64,000 bases of DNA from Thozetella sp. PMI_491. Its lineage: Eukaryota; Ascomycota; Sordariomycetes; Chaetosphaeriales; Chaetosphaeriaceae. Below, in pieces: positions 1-13,113 of this stretch. The stretch spans positions 1,180,796 through 1,244,795 of the forward strand of contig MU270018.1 of NCBI GenBank assembly GCA_021432635.1, given 5' to 3'. Below the pieces are notes generated by a model. The model was given only the letters and a program-made list of their open reading frames with translations. It ran no database searches and was not told the DNA's origin. A program made the translations under genes and the position numbers. Position 1 is the first letter of the stretch. The number at the start of each line of letters is the position of its first letter.

Positions 1-22
1 AAATACCGCATGGTGGTCCCCT

Positions 23-50
23 AGCAGCAGCAGTAGCAGCAGTAGCAGCA
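23..50. repeat. AGC/AGT trinucleotide microsatellite
   Basis: Imperfect trinucleotide run alternating AGC and AGT units. It is followed within 30 bp by a CA-rich run. It lies outside any recognised gene. Confidence 0.85.
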
Positions 51-76
51 CTACAGGGAGAGAGACACTCCATACT

Positions 77-99
77 GCACACACTCACACACACACACG
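77..99. repeat. CA dinucleotide microsatellite
   Basis: Roughly eleven CA units with one interruption. It is simple sequence in gene-free DNA. Confidence 0.85.
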
Positions 100-1301
100 C
101 AACATGCAGCTCGCTGACCCGCGCCGCAGCACCACGTAAAAACAAAATGCCGCAAGCGAAATAAGAGAGGTAAGCCGCCGTGTCAGGTTGAGTGCTCCAG
201 GCTGTTCCTTTTGAACTATTGTCTTTCGCGACGCGAAAAACTGCGAGCTAATCCGCATTGGACCCTCTCTCTGGCTCGGGGCTACCATAGTCTGGATCCG
301 ACGCGATGGAACCAAAAAAAAAAAGGACTAATGCAATATGCTTTGTAGAAAGTCACCCCGTTCTTCGATTCTCCCATCCAGGGTATCTATCGCGGAGTAA
401 TACACCAAAAAATTAAGAGCGAGGGCTTGCTGCTCCTTTCTCATCCTCCTCCCCCCCTGAGAAAATTAATTGCCTTGAAAAGTCAGCCGTGATCCCCCCA
501 CTAGAACTCCCCACCATCCTGTTTTGCTGCCTGCACCGCAACCGCGTCTCAGCGTCCCCTGGCGACCCGCGTATTTTTTTTTCGGTCAACAATGCCCACT
601 GGTTCCGCAGATAACGTAAGTATACACAAGAACGCAGAGTGGTAAATACAAATGGTGAATACAGTAAAACATTGGCGAATTAGCAAAAAAAGTGAAGCGA
701 AACCCACAATGTCCCCAAGCGATACAAGGGAAAATAAAAGAGAGGTAAGCAAAGTAAATGTCCCCTCTCAAAATGCCCCTCACATGCTGCCGATGCCCCC
801 TGTCGTAGATCGATCACACCCGTCTCATTAGAGGGAAAGTGGAATGGTTGCCGAAGGTCTGTGTCCCAAACAAAATGTACTGGCCTTGTCGACACTGCTC
901 GCTTGCCCAGACGGCTGGGAACGCCGAAGTAGTCAAGGGTGAGCAGACAGGGATCTGCCAGCTGTCCGTCCCCCATTTGAAATAGCAGCCCTCTTTTTGA
1001 CACTCAGTCGCGAAGTAGAGGTCGTTGGCGGACCTCGGGGCAAATCAGCGTTTAAAAATTAGGCTTGGTCGGAGGCGTTCTGTGATTCCCACCCGAATGC
1101 TGATGCTTTGAGCGTTCCCACATGGTTTTTTTTTCTTTCTTATATTGTCCAAACCCTCCGATTCTGTTTTGATGTGTGTGATTTCGTGGGTCGCGTCGCC
1201 CAGAGGCGGAAAAATTTCATTCCAAATCCTAAAAAGTTCGGGTCCGGTTCGAAAGAGGTGATGTGCCAGCCTAGGAGGCTGAAACGTAGTGAAATTAAAG
1301 T

Positions 1302-2874
1302 TCAATCCGCATCGCGTTCGCGCGTGGCCGCCGATCCTGCTGCTCCACCACGCGGCATTTCCTCCGACGTCCTGGCATGCTCCTGATACCCTTCACCATG
1401 TTGGGATCTCATGTCCGATGGGCCAGCTGCATACTGTGTCGCGTGCGGAGATTGCGGGTCATCCGAGAGCAGCGATGACACTGAGTGCGCACCGCGCGAG
1501 GGTGTTGGTGGCGGCGGTTGCGCTTGGGTGGGCTGTTGTTGCTGCGACGACAAGCCCTCGCTCTCTCGTGATGCCAGCCCTGATGCATGTGGTGGTGAGG
1601 TCCCTCGTTGCGACCCCAATCCTTCCGACCTCCCACGCCCTGTTGGACGGTACGATCCCAGGTCGCTCCGCTGACGCGAGTGGCCTCTCCTGCGGCCCGG
1701 TGGCGGGTTGGAGAGTCCACTGCGGGCAAATGGGGGCGACCTGAGTCGCTGGGTGGTGCTCGGTGGAGGAGCAGCCTGCTGCGGCCCTGTCGCCTTCCGC
1801 TTCCTTGGTGATTCCCCTATGACGAACGGCCATGTTAGCCCAGAAGTCTTAGGAGCGAGCTTTGATCTTGGACGAACCTGAGGGCGTAGCAGGCTGGTCA
1901 GAGCTGCCCCGTCCTCCTGAACTCGAAGGCGGTTGCCAGTGGTGGAAGTATATGCCCGGCGACGGTTGTGGTTCCTGCTGCTGGGCCGAAGAGATCCCAG
2001 GATGGGCTGGCGGTATACCTCGCTGGCCCTCGGGTACACTGGTGTTGATGTTGGGCATGTTTCCGCTCTGGCGCCCCAGCTGTTGTCCTGGCATGCTCTG
2101 CCCCCGAGGTCGCGTGGGCGAGCCCGGGTAACCGCTGATGTACGCACTTGGTGGCCCCTGTGCCGATCCGGGAGTCGAAGGAATACCACTAGACCCTGGA
2201 TACTGTGGAAAGGCAGGCGCTTGCGAGTCCCGTCGCTGGTGATCAGGCGAGGTCGGACCAGGCGGAAGGAGAGCAGGTTGCTGGGAGTGCGGTGCTTGTG
2301 AATAGAGGTACTGCTGCGCCCATTCCAACGCTGCCTGAGGAAGAACGCCTCCGGACATGCCAGCGAAGACCACCGGAACCATGGGCGGAGGGATCCCTCC
2401 CTGCAGGGACGTGCGGAGGATGTCGTGCTCCATCTTTCTCTGCTCAAGACGAAAGCCCTCCTGGCGCGTCTTTTCCTCCTCCTGCCTCCTTTTCTCCTCC
2501 TCGGCTTTGGCGTTGAGCCATGTCCGCATAGACTCCTCCTGGTGCCATGAAGGAGCTGCGGGAAACAGCCCAAACCCCTGGCTCTGCACCGGGTGTGAAT
2601 GCGCGACAGCACCCGGTGGCGGGCCGGAGGGCTGCGGGACAGCAGATCCGGGAGGAGGTTGGGCAAGAGTCATGGCTGCCGGCGGAGGCAGGCCACGATG
2701 AGGCGCGGACATGGGCTGATTGGTTGGACTGCCGGCGTGAGGGATCGAGGGCAGCGGCTTCTGGGCGGATTCCTGAAATATCAAGGGGGGAGAAGGTCGG
2801 GATGCGCTCGGCGGCGTTGGTAAATCATAGACGGACCTGTAGCCGTACTGCGTTGGCTTGTTGATGGTGAGCAT
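1302..2874 (-). CDS. proline/glutamine-rich protein with a central coiled coil, function unknown
   Basis: Two exons: 2874-1878 and 1816-1302, with a 61-nt intron (GTTCGT donor, GCTAAC branch site, TAG acceptor). Product is 503 aa. The start is the ATG at 2874; the frame stays open upstream but that part is low-complexity leader. What can be seen: a Pro/Ser-rich N-terminus opening MLTINKPTQYGYRSVYDLPT; a strongly charged coiled coil at about residues 114-157; a more ordered stretch after it (about 160-190, Ile-Pro-Pro-Pro-Met then an Ala/Leu/Trp helix); then long Pro/Gln/Ser/Gly-rich disorder. The splice junction falls just before a basic PRKRK cluster that could be a nuclear localisation signal. 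I do not recognise the family. Composition suggests a nuclear regulator or co-regulator, but this is inference. No DNA-binding domain is visible. It has an unusually large gene-free upstream region. Confidence 0.72.
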
Positions 2875-3791
2875 CTTGGCGTGCGTGTGTGGCGAAGACA
2901 GACGGGAAGGTAGGGAAGGAGGGGAAATATTATGCTGCTTGCCGGGAGAGAGGAGGGGAGGGGGGAGGGGGACTAAAGAAACAAAAGGAGCGACAAGAAG
3001 TGCATGAAGGGATAAGAACCAACAGCACAAAGCGCGAGCGGGAAGGGTGGAAGATGGGTATAATAACCTTTACAAGAACAAGCTGGAGATGGCGGCCAGC
3101 TTAGATTCGGTAGAAGAGAAGGAAACAAGCGGGGCGTATGGTGATGAAACGTCCAAGTGTGAGTGTCCACCTTCATTTGGTCATTGGTGCCGCATGGGAT
3201 TATAACGAGCTTGCTAAAGGTAGGGAAACACAGCTTCGACCAGTGCTCGAGAACGCCCAGGGAAGCACGGGTTGAGTGGCCCCAGGGCCGACGAGCTGGG
3301 GCGGGAAAGGCGAGGGAACCCTGGCACCAGCGGGGCCTGACAGCTGTTGAGGGACGGGACCGATGCTGGGACCGGATGGGGAACCAGTCGTGTGTGTGAT
3401 GAGAACGTATGCCGGCAGGCGGGTGTGGAAGGTGGAAGGGGGGTAGTGCTGGACGTGGTGACGACGACGGGAAGATGGGCAAGGATTTGGAAGGCGCAGT
3501 GACGGGTTGACGCTTTAGGCGAACGAGGGCGCGGGAAGACCAGCTGTGGAGAAGAGGACGTGTCCTTCGTTATTTTATTTAGAAGCAGTGCGTATCAGGA
3601 GGGATTGACCCAAGGGTGTGAACGAGGGAGAGGCGCCGGAGGAGGGAAACCTGGAGAGAGAACGGACGGTAACGACTAAGTTGTGGAGTGGTGGGTAGGT
3701 ATAGGTTGTGTTTCCAAGTCGAGAAAATAGCTCCCCCGAGCTAGGTGCAAGGAACCAGTAAGAACCGACACTGCAAGAGGCAACGTTTGCC

Positions 3792-3821
3792 GGGGTTAGG
3801 GGGGGGGAGGAGAGAGGGGGG
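3792..3821. repeat. G-rich tract
   Basis: Runs of nine and six G separated by purines. It has quadruplex-forming potential on the plus strand and lies in the long upstream region of the first gene. Confidence 0.6.
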
Positions 3822-4150
3822 ATGTATCTGAGTACTTGTATTGGTCCAGGTGTAGGAGAGCCGGACCTGGGAGGAGTGTAGCAGAGGTGAAATCCCTTCC
3901 ACCCTGGCCGCCTATCTGTATGGACCTTGTTAACCCTGGTATGCTTGTCTCCGTGGAGTGAGCAGGCCGGTTTGCAGTCCACACTGCCGGATTCAAAAAG
4001 GCAAGGCTGCCGGCCTGGATGGGGAGGGGCCTTTCGTCTGTTTTTAGTGTGTACGCAGGCCCTGTTGTTTCCTCTCTTCCCCGTAACAGGCCCTTGAATG
4101 GCTAGCCCAGTGTGAGAAACCCAGGAGAAACAGGCCCACGCGTTGGGGTG

Positions 4151-4173
4151 AGCTCATTGATGCTCATTGATGC
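4151..4173. repeat. short 10-bp tandem duplication
   Basis: The unit GCTCATTGAT occurs twice in tandem, followed by a third partial copy. It is probably slippage and has no evident function. Confidence 0.6.
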
Positions 4174-7100
4174 AGGACAGATCCTTAGCGGCCACGGCAC
4201 GGGCAGGGGGACGGGGTGAGCGAATCAATCACAATGTAGGGGGCGTGTAAGTAAGGCGGATGGAGACCTGGGACCTAGCCCAAGATACCCAAGACATGGG
4301 AGAGAGCCTCCCCCCGTTCAACCAACAAAAATCCACGGCAGAAAGTCCCTGGTCGGATTACTTGGTGTGTTGCTTGTGGAGGGCAGCTCCCGCATGCAAA
4401 AAGAGATGAGGGTGGCCTTCAAAAGCTGTGTGTCTAGTAGCATGGTCCCCGCTTTACACCCAGAGCGCGACAAGGGGGGGATTGAGGACATGGCTGGTGG
4501 GCATATCTAAGTCCCAGGCTAGGGCCTCACCGAGTAGCCTGGGCACCATGGGCAATGTGCCTCGGGCTGACAAGGTTTGGGGTGCGCAGAGTCAAACTCG
4601 GACAGGGTATTCTTTTTTTGCAATTTGGCCGTGGCCGTGGCGGAGGTCGCTAGATCTGAGGCTTGTTTTCGCTGGGCTCGTGTGCCCTGATGCTAGCAGC
4701 GGAGCTTTGGCAAGCAGCTAGCTAGCGAGCATGAATCTCCCTCCTCCCACGGACCCGAAAGGGACAAAGGGTGATATGATGGGGCAAGATAGCAAAGTGA
4801 GAGGAGACGACGCGGGCAGGAGGGGCCTCAGTCCGATATGCTTCCGGTCAGCATGGTTAGCTAGCGAGGTGCACATCTTGGTACACTACGTGCTGCGGCA
4901 GACGCCGTGGCAATGTGGCGAAGGAGGAGGCACTGTGCATCCAAGTACCTTCCGGGGAGGCTAATGTACTGTATCCGGCCCAAGTTGTGGCTAACCAACA
5001 GGGGGTGAGACAGGAGGGAGACGCCGCCGCGAAGGTTGCCGGCTAGTGGATGGCCACTGACACTGACATGAACATGCTGGGAGTACCGAGCGTTGCTGCA
5101 GTTCGACCTCTGGACCGCGCCAGCTGGGTCTGGTCTCTCGCCCACCCCACCCCCCAACTCGTCCTCCTCGGCAGGCAGATGTGCCCGTCGCGTCGTGGTT
5201 GTTGCCGACAGCTTGGGAAGGGCCGGCGGCTAGCGATTCGCACATGGGGGTGCTTTGACGGCACGAGCAATGCGGTTGCTCTCTGGCTTTAGGGCCACGG
5301 ACGACGCTAGAGAAGCGCCGGATGGAGACGCGGACCCAGAAGGGTAACATTTGCACTGGAGCCGTTGTAGCCGCATTGGAAAAGCCTTTGTGCGCCAAAG
5401 ACAATGCCTTGTTGAATACATAGCAGCGCTCGATTTGACATTCCCAAGGGCCATTGTAGGGTGGGGATGGGGCGGCGGGGCCGGCGGGTGTTTTCCGCGC
5501 GGCCTGGGCGCCTCTCCCCCCCGAGGTAGTAGGCCCAGCGGAGAGCGGCAGCGACAGCTACACTACGGGTGGGCGGTTGCGAGCTTGGACCCGGGGCGGA
5601 ATCTAAGATCTGGAACTCTGGCTAGATCAGGCAGTAAGCGAACCAAGAGGCGATTTGGAATGCAGGGCCGATGGAAGGGACTAGCCAAGATGGCATTGAC
5701 GGGCGGCAGCCCAGCTATAGTTCATCGCTTCTCCCGATGTGATAGGAGCATCTCGCAAGTCCGGGTCGAGCTGAAGCTCAGATGCACGCCCAAAATTCAA
5801 ATTCTGTGGGTGGTTGCCAATGGAACAGCCGATTGTCCAAAGTCCGGGGCATCGAACCTGCCGAAAGTGGTCTGGACCTCAAACAGTATCTGAGTCAGGT
5901 GTCTGCAGGTGGTGCCAAGTGCACCGGCCTCGGCTGCTTTAACTATTGCAATCGTAACTTCCTCATTTGTTGTTATCGCTCCTAAAAGTAGCCAAAGTGG
6001 CTGAAGGACCGTGCATGCCCAAAACGCCTCCTTGAGATGCCAGTTGGCGTCCTCGGTGAGGCTCAAGTTTGAAGTCGCATGCACAAGCGATCATTAAAAA
6101 AAATTGAGACCGCATCCAAAGCATGAACGCGATCGGTGTTGCAACGGCGCCAGCACCGATCATCTAACAGAGGTATGGCCGCATTCTGGTCTGTGGGTTG
6201 TTTGTGTCGACGTTTCTACTCTCTCCCACGACTGCCCCAACCCTCCACGTCGAATCCACCCAATCCATCCAGCATGCCCCGTCCTCAACACCGCGCCGGT
6301 CCCTGGGCCCCGGTCACGGCACTTGTCTGGGGTCGTTTTGACATCTAACCACCAAAGGAAGCATGAGCTGCCCCGGCCCGCAAGATATCCACTGGCACGG
6401 GTCTGTAAACGCTTTCGGGCCTGGTGGCCCTCGTCCTGGCCTCCATCAACGGCTCCATTCGTGAACCACCCCGTCGACGCCCCGTTGTTTATCCCCCTTC
6501 CTTCCTTCCGTCCGCCGGAGAGGATGATGAGGGGCGTGCGGATATCTACATAGGTCCACAAGACGGCCGTCGATGTTTCGACTTGCCCTCAGTCGTGGAG
6601 GACCCTGTCGAGTCGCCCGAACCTATGGTCATCCCATCTCCCGGATGCTTGTTGGCATGGCAAAGTCAGGACTAACACAGCTTCACCGCATAGGGGCCTC
6701 CTTTCGATTATCGGGAAACTCGACACTCGGCCTGGACGCTGCCCCTGCGCGGGTTTCAGTCGAAAATGATGTTTAGTGTTGTGTCCCAGGGAGGGGCGTT
6801 TCGATCCCACGGCGGCCGATACTCTGTCGGGCAGCCGCCCCGAGGGACAAAGTTTCTTTCGTCCCAACCCCCTAGCATCCCATCCGAAGGCGTTTTCATC
6901 CCAGAAAACGAGAACGCCTTGCGGCGGCGGCCTTCATCCGACCTACACCCCGAGAAGCTTACGCGAACTAGTTAGGTCGAGGGTTTCCCGCTTGTGGCGT
7001 CGATGGAGCCCTCTGATGGACGGCAGTTTGACCCCTGAGCGCTCTCGTGGGATTTCTGGCATTACGAGTATGGCTGACAGCCAAGGCCCGGGGTGCTCGT

Positions 7101-10100
7101 CTGCGTGCCATCACCCCATGTCTGCCGGCTACGCGTATACTCGCATCATTGACAACGATTCTCGCCGAGCGATCCCAGGGTGGTCATCCGGGGTGGTCCA
7201 TCTCGAGTGCTCGGCGGCAGCTCTGCTCTGGAGATGTTTGGGTCTTGCCCCGCTCACCAGCTTGCTTCGGCATGGCCGAATACCTGTCCAGTGACGGCAG
7301 AGACGAAGAGTGTTTCTTAATATGTCCACTATAACAGAGTCTTTGTCCGCCGTCTTGGCACCGATACCAGCCAGGAGCTCCTGGTTGTCTTACGTAGGGC
7401 CTGCACCCACAGCTTGCGACAGTGTTCTCGAAACCCCTTTCTCGTCTCCGTTCCTCTACATCCTAACGCGACTACTCCATTGGCCCACTGGCTCGAGTTA
7501 ATGCGCGAGCGGCACAAGTGCCTCTCAGTACCCCAAAGATTGCAGCTTCTGTCGTGAACATGCCTCAGAGGAGGCAGCGATACCCAGCGACACCGAGCTA
7601 GAAACGGGCTCAAGCCAACGTCTCAGTATAATCATGTACTGCAATCCAACCTACCTACCCGTACGGTGTACGATATCTGTTTGTTTTATTCTACCCGCTA
7701 CGTTTCTATTTTGTGCTCGGTCACGAGGGTCCGCGCGAGCAGCAGATTGTTTCCACTGCTCAGACCAGAGCCCGGTGATGTGCCCTAATCCGTTACAGAA
7801 AAGAGGCTGCATGCTGGATCGACAAAGCATTGAAGAGTCTGTGGGCTAGTTCTATGAATAGGTACATACAGCATATGAGAAACAGTGCCCGCCGCCCTGG
7901 GCAGATGATGTGTACCGGCTCTCCACCTGCAGTTTTGGGGGCACACGGCCGTCCCGGGACCCAAAAGGGGTCTGGGGGATGCGCAGCTAGAGAGTGCCTT
8001 CCCAGTTATTCAACCAGTATGGTTCGCGATCTTCGCATTGGGTCCGTGGTTGAAGCGTGAGCGTCTTTCACTGGTCGGCCCCGTTCAGCTGTGCACTATT
8101 TTTCCCCCTCCACGGACGCGGACTTGGACGGGACTTACATGGCAAGGTTCCGTTCGGCGCATCGAGCACGTCGCAAACGGCCCCTTGCTCTCATCCCCCA
8201 AGTTCCTCTCCACTCACTCGCTCATACTCGCTCATGGTGGTCAGCCCCTCCCACCGGAACGCAGAGAGGGGCACACCCCCATGCTTGTGGCGCCGACGCG
8301 GATGGCCGACAACCCTTGTCCACAACCCAGCTTTTCTGAGCCAGAGTCATTCTGAAACATCATTAGCTCGACTTTATTTTGGGGCAGCCCCACTCACCGA
8401 AAAGGACTGAGACAATGTCACACTGTGCTTCTTTCCCGTCTAGGGCCAATGCCTTCCTTGCTATTCGACCGAGTCTCGGGGAGAAGAAGCTCTGGGATGG
8501 CGCTGTTATTGCATCCTTTGGCCACTGTCTGAGACGGGTGCACTCGACAGAGCGACATCTCACGAGCGCCGTCGCCCACCGGAATCTTACGCCTGACCTG
8601 CCAGGCCTCCCTGCATGCTGCCTCTTATCAAGCCGACCTCTTCGGCCGTGCCTTGCCTCGCTCCAGGCCAAGACACTCGGAGGAGGAACCCATGCGCAAC
8701 GCACGCTATATGCACGAAGCAGGATCTTTGCGAACTCACCACGAACCATGGCGTGATGACCGGGATAAACGATTACGCTAGGATGGCCAAAAACACCCGA
8801 TTGGCTTTCCACTCTGCTAACTAACACTGAAATGCAACATCCTACCATGGTTGACTGGCGGGTCGTAGCCGTACCGACGGCGGCGGGGAGCGGGGGACTT
8901 CACCATCTGTCTCCTTCACGCATGTCATCGTTGCGTTGCGTGGGTGACCACGCTCAAAAGCCCCTAGTTTCGGCTCTTCTGTTTGTCCAGGGTAAGGGGT
9001 GAGGGGGGACATGGCCCATTAGTGAACCCTGGCCAAGGACAGAACACGGCGCTCGTCAGGGCCACAGACTCGTTGTGCTTGCTTGCTGCTGGACCGGTAA
9101 GCTGGAAGACAAACAAACATTGGCACGGACAGGACTTAGACGACAATGTTTCCCTCAGTCGCATCGCGCCGATCTGCCTCGCATCAACTGGAGATGCAAG
9201 CCAGTCCGTCGATGTTCTGGCTAACTCACGTTCCCGTCTCATGAAACGGCCACCAGCGTGCAGTGTGCCACCACTGTACCGATTCGGAGACTCAACCCCC
9301 TGAAAGACATGGGCGCCTACCCAGGTCTTATCCGTATACCAAAGGAGATATTGGAGGCCGCGCTTGCTGAGAAACACAGCAACATCCAGTGACCAGCCTC
9401 TGTCCGAGGAAGCCTTCTAGGGCATGGCGCGGAGACCATCGACAGCCAGTCCTCGGCAGGGTAGACTCACAGGCCTTGACTCCATCCGCCTGAGCTGAGG
9501 CCAGACTACACTGCAAATCCTCCATTTCATGTGTGGATGGCCTGGCTCCCCCCCTGTGTCGATATTCTCGGCCAGTGATTTGGCTCGGGCCGACCTCTGC
9601 GAGCACACGAGCTGCCGGAATTTAGCACGAAGCTGCACCACGATGGAGCCTGGTAAGAAGATTGACACCCAGCTTTGCTCATCACCGCCTTGATCGTCCA
9701 GCCGAGGCTCACCTATGATTTCGCTACCCGTAGTCACGCGCTGAGTAGCGGTGGCCACCTCGGTTCTCCATATGCGTATGCGTTGTGGATTCTCACCAAT
9801 GACTCGGCCTCTTGCACTAGATGCCATTCCCGGCTTATACCATCTTCACCTCATATTCCGAAATTCGAGATCCGAGTAGAACACAGTTCTCCTACTACAG
9901 CCCGCCAGTGGAAAGGGGGATAGATGACCGGACTTCCGGTCGAGACGATCGTCTAAGCCGACCCTACTCCCAGAAGCGTGTCTCACGACAAGTACAGGGC
10001 CGAGAGGTGCATGCGGCATCGAAGCTAGGCAGTTCCGCAAAGTAAAGACGTCGCCCGTTCCCGGTCCTCCGCGTTAGTGTTGGTCCTTGGCCCATGTCTA

Positions 10101-11490
10101 ATGTCCAAGACGGGGCATACGCTATGTCCTCTCTGTCCGCATGCCTCTTTGATGGCCGGCGGGGTGGGCAGATTGGCAAATCACTTGAACGAAGCAAGGA
10201 GATGGCGGACTGCGGCAGGATGCCAAACAGAAACGTGCCAGCATTTGCGGCTGAGCGCCCAATAGCATGGGGTTCCTGCCATCTGGAATCCCACTACTCG
10301 AAGATGGCGGCCGATGATCTGTGGCCTGGTGCAGTGACAGCGGTGGTTTGGGGCCAGGTCGGCGCTACACATGCCCGTGTGGCCCACGGCGGCCGAGCCG
10401 CTGCCGCGAGGTCGCTAGGGGGGCCGTTCCGCGCTGCGGGGGCTTTCCTCGCGACCGGGCTGGTGGTCAGTGGGCAGGCAGTTCGCAGATTGTCCTAGCA
10501 CAGGAGCAGCACTAGGCTCAGAAAGGTGGCGTAAGGAGAAAAGAAATGAAGTCCTGGCCCGAGAGCGGGCTCTCCATCCCAGCCTTGGCGACACTAATTG
10601 ACCCAGCCCGAAATGCTTGCAGAGGGTGTCGGTGCGCGCCAAAGGTAGACTTGCGACTGGTTTCGGCGCTAGACTGGCGTAGCACCCAACCCAGCATCAT
10701 GCAGCCAGAGCCGTGCCTAGTGGTGCCTGGCTGAGCGGTCATTAGAGGTTGGAACGGGGCAGCTGCCATGGCCAAACTTGAAGTGGTTCTTGTGTGGATG
10801 GCTACCAGAGATCCGCAAAGTCTGGGACGCGGCTTGTTGGTTCGTGGATGACTAGTCAATGGTACCTAACCTTGGCCAGACGTCACGACTGCAGCGCGCC
10901 GATACGCGCCGACTCCTGCGCATCCACCCTCCCGCTGATTGCAGGCTTAGGCTCGGGCTCGTCGGGCCCCAGCGCCGTTTATTCTGCGAGAAGATGCACC
11001 ATCGCCTGTCTCACGACGGGCACCAACGAGAGGACCGGGGGAGGCTGGCTGACGGACCACAGAAAGGCGCCCCAGTTTCCCAGTTGCGAGCGCGCACTAG
11101 CCCGTACACCGGCCACTTGCGAGAAGTCGCAAGGCGGGGGACGAGGCGACGAGGCAGCGAGGAACAACAGGGAAAAGGAACGAAAAAGAAAGAACAAGGA
11201 AGAGAAAAAAGAAACGGCCGGGCAGACTGGAGGCGCCGCAGACAAAACCAATAGATGCAGTCTGTCCCGACCCTGTCCTAACCTGGCGCACTCTGCCCGC
11301 GTGTTGTTCCGTGTCTGTGGTCAATTAGGGAAGAATAGCCAGCCCCAGGGTAGATAGGCCCCGGTGATCGACGCGCGCCGGCTCGGGCTCCGTGATCTCT
11401 TGGCCCTCCGTGCTCCTCTCACGGCCGATGGCGCCGTTGCCAACCGTGCTTCATATCCCAATAGTCTGCAGAGCTTTGGGGCCAGGGAAA

Positions 11491-11510
11491 GGGGGGGGGG
11501 AGGGGAGGGG
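11491..11510. repeat. G-rich tract
   Basis: Ten G followed by AGGGGAGGGG. Four G-runs are close together, so it is a candidate quadruplex in non-coding DNA. Confidence 0.6.
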
Positions 11511-12399
11511 ACCACTAATCCGTCCCGCCCGCCTCGCACGCCTCTCGTCTCCCACTTCCACTTGTAGTATGGGGTAGCCAACAGCCCGTGGCTTCGCAGG
11601 ACATTGCCAGGAATCAGGACGCCGGGCCCTCCACACCCGCCACGCCATGTGCGACTGGCGCATGGCAGGCTAGGTTCACGCGCCGATCCCTCGCCTCGCT
11701 GGGAGCATCTGTGGCCAGTGGTTCACTCGTCAGCGTCAAGCCACATATCGTCCTGTGTCGTCGTCTTTGGCGTATAGCATTGTCAGGATGCACCAAATGG
11801 CGCCCGGCCGAGGTCAGACTTGCTTCACCAGGCCATCTCTGTGCTTGCCTGTCTCACCGCCAAGTAGATGAAAGTAGAGTTGGGAGGCTCGACAGCCCCC
11901 CCCCCCAATTTCTCTCCCCTTCCCCTCTCCTTCTTTCCTCCCTCCTTCTCCAATCTCTCCGCTACTGGTAGGCAGAAAAAACAGGGCAGCCGCCAGCGCC
12001 ACTGACATCTCAGCCAGTCCTGCGTGTGCGACGCCGGCCGCCTGGCGCGCAGACAAACAAGGACCAGGTCTGCCTTGGAAAACCACGTGCGACTAACAAC
12101 ATGTCAGCATTGACCCGTCCTTCCTAACTGGGAGAAGTGGCTCAGATGAGCTTCCCAGCTCATCTGGCGGCGTCGTGGCCGGTTGCCCTGCGTCACGGAG
12201 CCGGCGCTCTGCGTGGTGACCCCTTCATCAAGCGACGCGCATCGTGTGGCAGGCCATGGCAAGCGGTCTCCACTGCCTAGGGCCCGTCTACGCGTGTGCA
12301 CAGGCCATGCGGCAACGGCGCCGGGATCATCGCCTGGTCGCTCGGCCACACTGCCTTCCCAGCGCCTTGGCAGAGCACACTGAGAGTTCGCGACGCCGA

Positions 12400-12418
12400 G
12401 GGGGGAGGGGGGAGGGGG
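12400..12418. repeat. G-rich tract
   Basis: Three runs of five or six G separated by single A residues, in gene-free DNA 3' of the histidine kinase gene. Confidence 0.55.
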
Positions 12419-13113
12419 CAAGCCGTCGAATCCCACTACCTGTACTCACAGGCCCTGGCGCCATGGCCCCCTAGTGGTATTAGCCTTGGCTGGGCCCCTA
12501 GATGAAGGATGTAAAGCCTGTAAGTCGTGCGCGCACTCGAGACCCGTGGCTCGTGCGAATACCCTCACACCCCCGTCTCGCTGGTCGGGGTGTGGCGTAG
12601 TACACATGTAACATCACATTAGGAGCCCGCCTCCAAACCTCAGCCGCAACTGCCATCGGTATCAGTAGAGATTCCTTGATTGGACTGTTCTCGTGGTTTG
12701 CTAGAATACAACAATCGCCCATAGGCATTCGTCCCGTCCCACTTCTGATGGTAAGAATAGGTATATCCCGCCTTAGACCCGACCCCCCCCATGACCTAGA
12801 CCATCCTGTCTTGTCTTGAACTCGCGCTTCGTCGCCGCCCCCGAAGGGAGAGCGAATGCTGATGCATTGTGAGGTATCCGAAGAAAAAAAAAAGAAAGAA
12901 GTCATGACGGATGACTGCGTGGCTTTCGGGCTTCCTGCCCGCCCCCCTTCGACTAGTTCCGTCATTTCCTGCATGAGTCTCGTTGCTTTGATGGCGTGAT
13001 ACGAGCCGTGAAGATATGCTTCCTTCCTGAGCCACCCTCGCATGACCATGTATTGGTTTCTATCGCTTCGGGAAATCATGAAAGTTGTCTGCCAGCCCTC
13101 GCCACTTGAAACA

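Larger units (their letters stand above)
1..1301. other. gene-free stretch, 3' of the first gene
   Basis: No open frame here has plausible protein composition or recognisable similarity. It contains the two microsatellites, several homopolymer runs and presumably the 3' untranslated region of the minus-strand gene that ends at 1302. Confidence 0.5.
2875..13113. other. 10.2-kb gene-free stretch
   Basis: No frame on either strand resembles a conserved protein. Open frames here are short, overlap in several frames and have Arg/Pro/Ser-rich composition typical of translated GC-rich non-coding DNA. The first 700 bp (2880-3560) are purine-rich on the plus strand, that is pyrimidine-rich on the coding strand of the gene ending at 2874, as in fungal promoters and 5' leaders. 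The far end (about 12.5-13.1 kb) should contain the 3' untranslated region of the histidine kinase gene. G-rich tracts occur at 3792-3821, 11491-11510 and 12400-12418. No tRNA, rRNA or transposon was recognised. Confidence 0.55.

Noticed and set aside
1289-1744. Plus-strand open frame of 151 codons
   Set aside because: It lies opposite the second exon of the P/Q-rich gene, whose minus-strand frame is fixed by a good intron.
8930-8960. GTGGGTGACCACG string resembling part of 5S rRNA
   Set aside because: Only about a dozen bases match; the rest of a 120-nt 5S gene is missing on both sides.
12498-13079. Minus-strand open frame of 193 codons just downstream of the histidine kinase
   Set aside because: Composition is uneven, with a poly-Phe stretch from a T-run; no family pattern; it lies where the 3' untranslated region of the kinase is expected.
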